Below are positions 1-5,473 of a DNA stretch of 10,747 bases, piece by piece. This stretch comes from Hyphomicrobium sp. Its GTDB lineage: Bacteria; Pseudomonadota; Alphaproteobacteria; Rhizobiales; Hyphomicrobiaceae. A program made the position numbers and the translations under genes. The notes below the pieces were generated by a model, which saw only the letters and a program-made list of their open reading frames with translations, was not told where the DNA came from and made no database searches. The stretch spans positions 1-10,747 of the forward strand of contig JAUVPN010000061.1 in NCBI GenBank assembly GCA_030598645.1, given 5' to 3'. Positions within the stretch are counted from its first letter, which is position 1; every line of letters starts with the position of its first letter.

Positions 1-905
1 ACAGCAAATAGCCCCACCGCTGGCGGAAGCTCCACTACGCGTCCTGCTACAATTGGCATGATTAGATTGCTCTCCAGCTGCTGGACGACGACGAAAACAG
101 CGAGCGTCCATAACACGGTGTCGACGCTCTCCGTGGATGCCAGCAACAATGCAGGGATTGCGCCGATTACCGGCCCAATAATTGGCACAAACTCAGCCAC
201 ACCAGCGATCAATCCAAGTGCTAGCGCGGATGGGACGCCAACCACAGCAAGGCCTACCCCAATGAGCGTGCCAACAATAATCATGGCTATGAGTTGGGCC
301 CCGAGCCAGCGGCGAAGCGCGTGACCGGCATCATTCAATGTGGCACTGATCTGGTCGCGCGTTCCCGATGGAAAAAGACGAACGAAGCCCCTGACATAAA
401 CTAAAGGATTAATGGCAATATAGACGCCAGCAACGATCATAACGACCAGCGAGAAGAGAGCGCCAAAGATGGTCGTTCCCCAAGAGAACGCGCTCATCAA
501 AAGACTGCCTATTGATGTATCCCGCAACAGTTCCGGGATTGTTAAGAACGGCATCTGCTTGGTAAGGCTGTCCGCCGCATCGGGAAGTCGCTCGGCAATA
601 GTGACGAGCTGGCCGCTGATCTTCGAACCGAACAAATATGACACAATACCCAGCACAACGATGATGCCGAGACCGGCGACAAACAAAGCCCATCGTTCGC
701 CCATCGACGTTGCGCGCCTTATAGGTTCAGCAATCGCGCGCAAAACCACAGCAAATAGAATTGAGCCAAACACGAGGATCAGGAGTTCAGACAGCGTCCA
801 CAGCGCCGCCGCCAAGGCTGCGATAGCAAAGAAGATCAGCACCCTACGGACAAAGATATTGTCCGGCATAAATTGCGGCGATGGGGCCGGCGGCTCGTTT
901 TCCAT
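1..905 (-). CDS. AI-2E/PerM-family membrane transporter (3' end beyond window)
   Basis: Reading the minus strand from ATG at 903-905 gives 301 uninterrupted codons to the left edge. The family (YhhT, PerM, TqsA; AI-2E transporter domain) usually has about 340-380 residues, so roughly the last 50 are missing. The protein opens with a short polar stretch (MENEPPAP), then hydrophobic helices around residues 20-60 and 70-90. A soluble amphipathic segment follows (about 95-145), then further membrane helices. The later part has typical family pieces: RRWLGAQLIAMIIVG, then VGVPSALALGLIAGV, then EFVPIIGPVIGAIPALLLA. An in-frame TGA five codons upstream makes 905 the earliest possible ATG; no good Shine-Dalgarno is visible. 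Members are inner-membrane proteins linked to export of autoinducer-2 or other small solutes, or to Na+/H+ antiport. The substrate here cannot be told. It is divergent from the tRNA and stands alone in the visible sequence. Confidence 0.93.
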   Translation of the reverse strand, partial: MENEPPAPSPQFMPDNIFVRRVLIFFAIAALAAALWTLSELLILVFGSILFAVVLRAIAEPIRRATSMGERWALFVAGLGIIVVLGIVSYLFGSKISGQLVTIAERLPDAADSLTKQMPFLTIPELLRDTSIGSLLMSAFSWGTTIFGALFSLVVMIVAGVYIAINPLVYVRGFVRLFPSGTRDQISATLNDAGHALRRWLGAQLIAMIIVGTLIGVGLAVVGVPSALALGLIAGVAEFVPIIGPVIGAIPALLLASTESVDTVLWTLAVFVVVQQLESNLIMPIVAGRVVELPPAVGLFA

Positions 906-1050
906 GGCGCAACAATTTCATTTATCTGCTAACGAAATGCAGCGTCCCGCAGATCCGCCAACTTATGGGCTGGTGGAATACTCCATGCCGCCAGGCGGCG
1001 CGAACGAGCTTGTTGTCTATCATCTCTAAGCAGCGGCCGCCAACGGTGCG

Positions 1051-1078
1051 TTGACGCTGAAAGCGCGGCGGTTATGAT
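1051..1078 (+). promoter_or_regulatory. Sigma-70-type promoter of tRNA-Leu
   Basis: TTGACG at 1051-1056 and TATGAT at 1073-1078 are separated by 16 bases, close to the housekeeping consensus. Initiation would fall near 1085, about a dozen bases before the mature tRNA 5' end at 1098, which is a normal leader length. The rest of 906-1050 shows only a small GC palindrome (GCCGCC at 987-992, GGCGGC at 994-999) and no gene. The promoter of the divergent transporter must lie there, but I could not identify it. Confidence 0.75.
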
Positions 1079-1097
1079 GCGCGCCTTCTGCGTCCAA

Positions 1098-1184
1098 GCC
1101 CCAGTGGCGGAACCGGTAGACGCGCCAGACTCAAAATCTGGTGCTGGCAACAGCGTGCCCGTTCGAGTCGGGCCTGGGGCACCA
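1098..1184 (+). tRNA. tRNA-Leu (anticodon CAA)
   Basis: The 87-base gene has a seven-base acceptor stem (GCCCCAG pairing with CTGGGGC at 1174-1180), then discriminator A and an encoded CCA at 1182-1184. The anticodon arm is CCAGA-CTCAAAA-TCTGG, which puts CAA at positions 34-36, so it reads UUG leucine codons. A long variable arm (around TGCTGGCAACAGC) marks a class II tRNA as expected for leucine. The T arm GCCCG-TTCGAGT-CGGGC is canonical. The D loop contains the expected GG pair. It is a single gene with its own promoter; no clear T-tailed hairpin follows. Confidence 0.97.
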
Positions 1185-1386
1185 TAAAATCATCAACAAC
1201 TGGAATTCACCTCAAGATAAAGAACGAGGGCCGGAAGAAGCAGCATCGGCTGGCCGAAATGTAGGGTTCCCCAGCACCATGTGTGCGCGACGGGTCACAT
1301 CGCTACGGGAAAGGCCTCACTCACGCGTTGCGGCCGCTTTGGAGAATATGGTATCGGGCACGGCTTGGTGTCGATCGGAGGTCTGG

Positions 1387-2343
1387 ATGCGTTCTTGCAC
1401 CGCATATTTCGCGCTGCTTCTCATCGTCGGCCTCGGATGCAAGGAAGTCCTTGCCGGTCCGGCACTGCTCTTCGATGTAAAAGAAAATAAGGTGCTCTAC
1501 GCCGAGGAGCCCGACAGCCTCTGGTATCCAGCCTCGCTCACAAAAATTATGACGGCCTATATAACAATTGAGGCCCTCCAGATCGGTAAGCTTAAGCTCA
1601 AGTCCAAGATTTCCTGCAGTGCGAATGCTCGCAAGCAACCACCCAGCAAGATTGGCTTGAAGGTCGGCGGCGCGATGTCACTCGATCTCGCGCTCAAGTC
1701 ACTCATTGTCAAATCAGCAAACGATGTGGCCGTAATGCTCGCGGAGGCGGTCGCCGGCAGCGAGGCTGCCTTTGTCGCGCGGATGAACACCACTGCTAAG
1801 AGACTCGGCATGACGCGGACAAATTTTGTCAATCCGCACGGGTTGCCTGCGGCCGCACAAGTCTCAACCGCGCGCGATCTGGCTAAACTGGCGCGCGCCG
1901 TAGTAAGCGAATACCCGGAGCACGCGCACTACTGGTCGATGACGCAAATGCGTATTGGCAAGATCAAGCTGCGGTCGCACAACGGGTTACTACGCTCCTT
2001 CAAAGGTGCCGATGGGTTGAAGACAGGATTCATTTGTGACGCCGGCTTCAATGTCGTTGCGAGCGCCACGCGTGATGGGACGCGGTTGGTGGCCGTCGTG
2101 CTTGGTGATGCGAGTAGCGCGGAACGAAACGTGCGGGCCAAGAACCTTTTGGAGTATGGCTTCGGGCAACCAGTTTGGAAGCAGTTCTTTAACACCATCA
2201 CCGTCGATAACTTGCCAATGACTCCCAACGCCAAAGGCGTCAGGAGTGTTCGCAAGAACGTAGTTTCCTGGAGCTGCAACCCCAAGAAAGCGCGGGCAGC
2301 TAGGAAACGCAAACGCAAGAAAAAGAAGTCGGCAAAGAAATGA
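1387..2343 (+). CDS. Secreted D-alanyl-D-alanine carboxypeptidase (peptidase S11, DacA/DacC-like)
   Basis: This 318-residue enzyme would remove the terminal D-alanine from peptidoglycan pentapeptides in the periplasm. All three active-site motifs of the serine penicillin-binding fold are present in order: SLTK at 50-53 (nucleophile Ser50), SAN at 110-112 and KTG at 212-214. Residues 1-23 form a signal peptide with a hydrophobic core (AYFALLLIVGLG) and probable cleavage after VLA. The reading frame stays open upstream into the tRNA, but ATG 1387 is preferred because GGAGG lies five bases upstream (1377-1381) and the signal peptide follows at once. Unlike E. coli PBP5 (about 400 residues) there is no room for the C-terminal beta-rich domain and amphipathic membrane anchor. 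The chain ends instead in a strongly basic tail, about residues 299-318, rich in Lys and Arg, which could bind anionic envelope polymers (inference). A lipoprotein reading (GLGC at 15-18) is less likely because the -3 position is not Leu. Confidence 0.92.
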   Translation: MRSCTAYFALLLIVGLGCKEVLAGPALLFDVKENKVLYAEEPDSLWYPASLTKIMTAYITIEALQIGKLKLKSKISCSANARKQPPSKIGLKVGGAMSLDLALKSLIVKSANDVAVMLAEAVAGSEAAFVARMNTTAKRLGMTRTNFVNPHGLPAAAQVSTARDLAKLARAVVSEYPEHAHYWSMTQMRIGKIKLRSHNGLLRSFKGADGLKTGFICDAGFNVVASATRDGTRLVAVVLGDASSAERNVRAKNLLEYGFGQPVWKQFFNTITVDNLPMTPNAKGVRSVRKNVVSWSCNPKKARAARKRKRKKKKSAKK

Positions 2344-2437
2344 ATGCAGCCGCCTAGTAGCGCGGAAGCCAAAGCTCGCTAGCCCGAATTTTAGACCGCC
2401 GTCCTCAAAGCGCTGGGCGTACTTACAGGGCGAGTTT

Positions 2438-2677
2438 TCATACAACCAACTCAAGTTTGGCACCGCGGTAGGGACAACCCGGCGTCATCGGTGGCGTGAC
2501 ATGCGGTGCACGCGGTCTGCGGGCGCCTGGCTTTTTGGTGGCATCTCCGGATGGAGGCTTGGCCGCTTGCGGTGCAATCGCGTCGTTTCCCGATCCATCG
2601 TCGGCAAGGGCAGAGGCGCCGGCGCCAATGATCCCCAACAGCATCACGGCCAAAAGCGCAAACCTCAATTGTGACAT
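2438..2677 (-). CDS. Small exported proline-rich protein of unknown function
   Basis: The 79-residue product starts with a clear signal peptide: MSQLRFALLAVMLLGIIGAG, then ASALA with cleavage likely before DDGSGN. The mature part of about 54 residues is rich in Pro, Ala, Lys and Arg (AKPPSGDATKKPGARRPRAP) and has one cysteine near the C-terminus in a PGCPYRG segment. It has no recognisable domain and is probably largely disordered in the periplasm. ATG 2677 is chosen over the in-frame ATG 45 bases upstream because AAGGAGAG lies 8 bases before it on the minus strand and the signal peptide starts there. The gene converges on the D,D-carboxypeptidase with 94 bases between the stop codons, and diverges from the 72-residue gene. 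I do not recognise a family; similar short exported proteins are common in Hyphomicrobiales. Confidence 0.72.
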   Translation of the reverse strand: MSQLRFALLAVMLLGIIGAGASALADDGSGNDAIAPQAAKPPSGDATKKPGARRPRAPHVTPPMTPGCPYRGAKLELVV

Positions 2678-2843
2678 TGCACTCTCTCCTTGGGTGACCG
2701 CTAAAGATTGCATACGAAACATAGCACACCCTTGCTACGGCCTGTCGAGTATAGGACCTCGATCACGTCTCAATTTGGGGCAGTCACCTGGTACCGTTCT
2801 TGCTCCAAATAAGCAGGAAAACAGAAAGCGTTTGGACACTGCG

Positions 2844-3062
2844 ATGCCGACAACCTGGCAACATTCTCAGGCAACGACCGGGCAAGGGCCGGAAATTATG
2901 GCAATCGTGCTCGAGGCTCAGCATGGGCTGCACGCTGCCGAGGTCGCGGACTTCTTTTCTAGCCTACACACGAAACGGGGTGACGAAAGCAGATCCCGCG
3001 CCTGGGCCAGTGTGGCGAAGCGCATCCGCTGGCGCGAGCAGGAACGACTGGAGCAAGTATAA
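2844..3062 (+). CDS. Hypothetical 72-residue cytoplasmic protein
   Basis: The reading frame gives a small, probably helical protein with no signal peptide or membrane segment. The convincing part is residues 15-72: EIMAIVLEAQHGLHAAEVAD, then a loop, then SRAWASVAKRIRWREQERLE. The pattern of an aliphatic helix with HG, a second helix of small residues, and a Trp-containing helix resembles short alphaproteobacterial proteins of the DUF6961 type. I offer that as a resemblance from memory, not an assignment. ATG 2844 has no strong Shine-Dalgarno; TTG at 2832 and the internal ATG at 2898 are alternatives. The frame stays open upstream through the antisense of the exported-protein gene, which is probably chance. 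It is a single gene divergent from that neighbour. Confidence 0.5.
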   Translation: MPTTWQHSQATTGQGPEIMAIVLEAQHGLHAAEVADFFSSLHTKRGDESRSRAWASVAKRIRWREQERLEQV

Positions 3063-3085
3063 CCTGACCAAATGTAATGCGCCCA

Positions 3086-3118
3086 CAGGCAGACGCTTGA
3101 AGTGCGCTTTTCTGCCTG
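3086..3118. terminator. Hairpin between convergent genes, possible two-way terminator
   Basis: CAGGCAGA at 3086-3093 and TCTGCCTG at 3111-3118 form a perfect 8-bp stem around a 17-base loop, within which CGC (3094-3096) can pair with GCG (3104-3106). It lies 24 bases after the 72-residue gene's stop and between two convergent genes, where a shared terminator is expected. There is no clear T-run, so intrinsic termination is uncertain. Confidence 0.45.
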
Positions 3119-3130
3119 GAATGGAACGTC

Positions 3131-3149
3131 AGCGGCTTATCCGGCCGCT
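3131..3149 (+). terminator. GC-rich hairpin followed by ATTTAG
   Basis: AGCGGC at 3131-3136 pairs with GCCGCT at 3144-3149 over a 7-base loop, then comes ATTTAGA. The stem is compact and GC-rich with a short weak T tail, so it could help end plus-strand transcription before the convergent CAP gene. Confidence 0.4.
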
Positions 3150-3200
3150 ATTTAGATCGGGACCTGGCGCAATTTGCTCAGCACGGGCTTAATCGCTCAG

Positions 3201-3875
3201 TTACATGGGCGAGCCGACCACTAGCGTCCAGAAGGTCTTGAACTCTGTCTTGGGATCCTGCACTAGCGCAATGCCCATGTGCGTGGCGTCGGCAAGAAGC
3301 AGGTTCTTGTTGTGACCTGGGCTTTCGCGCCAACCGCGCATGACCTCAGCGAAGTCGATCTGCCCAGTACCAACGTTTTCTGCCGCCAGGCGCGCCCGAT
3401 AACCGCTGCGCTTAACACGGTCCCAAGGGTTCGAGCCATCCGAGCCGTAATGAGAAATACGGTCCCACTTGGAAAGATCGCGCGAATGCGCTTTTGCGGC
3501 AGCCGTCAGCTTAACGTCAATCTTCAGTGGCCTGAGGCCCTTGTCCCGCCGATACTGATTGATGATGTCGCGCGCCTTATCCGTGTTGAGCGCCGTCGTC
3601 GAATAATCGCGGTCGGACAGTGCGCCGGTAGGAGCCCGCTCATAGGAACCGTTCGGCGCTTTGTCGTCGAGCTTGGCTAACTTTTGACCGGACGAGCCAC
3701 TGCGCGAGGCGCCGGGGTCTCCGCCTAGCGCAACGCCCTTTACAGACGGCGAGCCTGCGATCGAATTAGTTGTATATGATGACGAATCGGCAAAGCCCGA
3801 GGAGATCGAACCGGAACCGAGGCTGCAGGCGCCCAAAAATACGATGATTACTGCGGATAACGCGACGCGAAACAT
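3201..3875 (-). CDS. CAP/SCP-domain lipoprotein
   Basis: The 224-residue product has a lipoprotein signal: MFRVALSAVIIVFLGAC, with LGAC at 14-17 a clean lipobox and Cys17 the lipidation site. Ser at +2 would favour outer-membrane sorting by the E. coli rule. Residues 18-100 are a low-complexity Ser/Gly/Ala-rich spacer. The CAP domain (cysteine-rich secretory protein, SCP-like) covers about 100-222. It has the family's paired histidines and glutamate: SHYG (His142), AENV (Glu166) and a GW-x-x-SPGHNKN box (His188). Bacterial CAP proteins are secreted or surface proteins of mostly unknown biochemical role. ATG 3875 is preferred over the in-frame ATG at 3920 because GGGAG lies 8 bases before it, and the lipoprotein signal begins there. 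A CtrA-type box lies 58-72 bases upstream, suggesting cell-cycle control. Confidence 0.9.
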   Translation of the reverse strand: MFRVALSAVIIVFLGACSLGSGSISSGFADSSSYTTNSIAGSPSVKGVALGGDPGASRSGSSGQKLAKLDDKAPNGSYERAPTGALSDRDYSTTALNTDKARDIINQYRRDKGLRPLKIDVKLTAAAKAHSRDLSKWDRISHYGSDGSNPWDRVKRSGYRARLAAENVGTGQIDFAEVMRGWRESPGHNKNLLLADATHMGIALVQDPKTEFKTFWTLVVGSPM

Positions 3876-3932
3876 ATAATTTACTCCCGCCACTTGCTGC
3901 GCGGCATTTCGGCTGAACATCGCGTAAACCCG

Positions 3933-3947
3933 TTAACTCAAAGTTAA
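3933..3947 (-). promoter_or_regulatory. CtrA-type binding box upstream of the CAP lipoprotein
   Basis: On the minus strand the sequence reads TTAA, seven bases, TTAAC, matching the full consensus for the alphaproteobacterial cell-cycle regulator CtrA (TTAA-N7-TTAAC). It is also a near-palindrome (TTAACT-CAA-AGTTAA on the plus strand). The proximal half-site is 58 bases before the chosen start codon, where it could overlap a -35 element and give a leader of about 20-25 bases. It is the only TTAA-N7-TTAA pair I found when scanning the window by eye. Confidence 0.6.
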
Positions 3948-4321
3948 AGCTAAGGCGTTGCCACCGGCCGTCCGGAACTCAGCGCAAACCGGTCAAACTG
4001 CTGTCCAGCTCGTATCTGCGTAACGAAAACTGTCCCTTTATTGAACTTCCTGGTCTCCAAAGAATTCTGGCCCCTGCTCTCTAAGGCTCAGGCGAATTGC
4101 CAGAATCCAGTGGGCCAATATCCACTCAACATGGTGTCGCTAATTTGACGCGCGTGCGGCCAAAGCCAGGCTCTTAAAGGTTCTTGTCGTGTGGTTTGTT
4201 GTTTCTCGCATGCAACTCGACCAATTCAAGATGCCCACGGCACTTGGAAGTCAGAGACAACTCACACACAATCCGCGTCCATAAGCTGGTGATTCGCGCG
4301 TACGGCTCACGCTAATCTCAC
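3948..4321. other. Intergenic region upstream of the HerA operon
   Basis: About 375 bases separate the CtrA-type box from the ribosome binding site of the winged-helix gene. I see no open frame with coding character. A TTGACG-like element sits at 4145-4150, but the nearest AT-rich -10 candidate (TTAAAG from 4173) is too far away at 22 bases. The operon promoter is therefore expected here but not identified. Confidence 0.4.
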
Positions 4322-4327
4322 GAGGAG
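4322..4327 (+). promoter_or_regulatory. Ribosome binding site of the winged-helix gene
   Basis: GAGGAG ends 9 bases before ATG 4337 and fixes that start codon. Confidence 0.75.
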
Positions 4328-4336
4328 ACGCGTTGC

Positions 4337-5455
4337 ATGCCCGCCCCAACTACCGACGCGCGGCCGCAAGCGGCTAATCGCGCTAGCCTAGGCGCGCTAG
4401 GCAGCCTCCTGCTTGCACGCACTGCGTGTGCCGGCGGCGCAAGTCGGGCACAGCTGGTGCGCGACATCGGCCCGTTTGTTTCGAGTAAGCTGTCACCGGC
4501 TGAATTGCGCTGCACAATCGACAACGAGTTGACCCGTCTTCTATCTGAAGGTCTGGTCCGCAACGATCGCAGCCGCTACCGGGCAACCGAAGCAGGGGGC
4601 CAGGCGACAGCGCGCTTTCTTCGCGAGAAAGAATCGCACGCGCGGGCCTGGAGCGAACAACGCGATATTTGGCTCGTCGCGAAGGTGCTGGGCGTCGATG
4701 CCGCGAAGCCAAACCTTCGCAAGGCGCTGACACGACCCGAAGGACTCAGCGCCCTTATCGTACAAAGCGCATTTGGTCTTAATCTTCGCCACGCGCTGTC
4801 ACCATCGAAGCTCAGAGCAGCACTAGCCATTCTCTCGCTGGAGCGGGCATTCGGCGACGACGTCAAGAATGGCCTCAATCGCGGCTCAGCGCTCTCGGCC
4901 AAGGCAGGCCGCGTTCTCGCCGGTCAGCTCTTGCACAAACCACGCGAGATCAACACAGACACGCGCCTAGTCTCGATGCTCAGCGCCGAACAGGTAGGTG
5001 CTACGCGCGCAGACGTAGAGATGTTGCGTTTGGCGCTCCTCAGGAGGCTTGCAACCGGGGCGCTAGAGGAACAGGCGCGGACCAAACCGAGCCCTGAGCG
5101 CGTCCCCGCTGCTGTCCCGAATGATGCTGGCCGATCTGCACCAAAGATGGTGAAACGTCCAGGTCTCGCGCAATTTTCCGCAGGCGTGCTCACGGCGGCA
5201 CGGTCACATGCACAGGGCTGGTCGGGGAGCCGCAAGGCGTTTATCTCTCAAGTGTGGCAGGCGATTCGCTCGTCGCATCCCGAGTGGGGGCTTTCTGAGC
5301 TTGTGTTTAAGGACATGCTGGCCGGTGCCCATAGGGCGGGCCAGATCATGCTGGCAAGCGCCGACCTCAAGAATAAGCAAGACCTTCAGGAATTTGAGGA
5401 TTCCGCGATCTCTTACAAGAACACTGTTTGGCATTTCGTGCGCGTTGACGATTAG
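4337..5455 (+). CDS. Winged-helix-like partner protein of the HerA-type ATPase
   Basis: The 372-residue product is cytoplasmic, with no signal peptide or membrane segment. Residues about 15-95 look like a winged-helix domain: helices, then a turn-rich hairpin (NELTRLLSEGLVRNDRSRYR, then ATEAG), as in MarR- or PadR-like folds. About 95-235 is a helical block. About 236-273 is a Pro/Ala/Arg-rich linker. About 275-372 looks like a second winged-helix-like unit: an FISQVW helix, a GLSELVFKDMLAGAHRAGQI helix pair, MLASADL, and a closing TVWHFVRV strand. These are pattern judgements; I know no named family. The strong ribosome site and the 18-base gap to the ATPase gene show co-transcription, so it probably serves as a DNA-binding or adaptor subunit for that ATPase, though a repressor of the operon is also possible. 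It ends in TAG, in the same frame as the next start. Confidence 0.8.
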   Translation: MPAPTTDARPQAANRASLGALGSLLLARTACAGGASRAQLVRDIGPFVSSKLSPAELRCTIDNELTRLLSEGLVRNDRSRYRATEAGGQATARFLREKESHARAWSEQRDIWLVAKVLGVDAAKPNLRKALTRPEGLSALIVQSAFGLNLRHALSPSKLRAALAILSLERAFGDDVKNGLNRGSALSAKAGRVLAGQLLHKPREINTDTRLVSMLSAEQVGATRADVEMLRLALLRRLATGALEEQARTKPSPERVPAAVPNDAGRSAPKMVKRPGLAQFSAGVLTAARSHAQGWSGSRKAFISQVWQAIRSSHPEWGLSELVFKDMLAGAHRAGQIMLASADLKNKQDLQEFEDSAISYKNTVWHFVRVDD

Positions 5456-5460
5456 GACGT

Positions 5461-5466
5461 TGAGGA
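5461..5466 (+). promoter_or_regulatory. Ribosome binding site supporting a TTG start
   Basis: TGAGGA ends 7 bases before TTG 5474. No ATG or GTG lies between the upstream gene's stop and this point in frame, and the next residues are collinear with the folded domain, so TTG is the likely start of the large ATPase gene. Confidence 0.65.
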
Positions 5467-5473
5467 CTGTCGA

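Noticed and set aside
469..1029. Long plus-strand open frame opposite the transporter gene
   Set aside because: The minus strand encodes a clear multi-helix transporter here; the plus frame has no family character and is an antisense shadow.
1160..1184. tRNA-Leu 3' end as an integration site for a genomic island
   Set aside because: No second copy of the T-arm/acceptor sequence and no integrase gene are visible in the window.
1141..1386. N-terminal extension of the carboxypeptidase frame starting inside the tRNA gene
   Set aside because: It overlaps the tRNA, lacks coding character, and the signal peptide plus GGAGG ribosome site place the start at 1387.
3876..3920. Fifteen extra N-terminal residues on the CAP lipoprotein from ATG 3920
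   Set aside because: They would bury the lipoprotein signal, and the good ribosome site lies before 3875.
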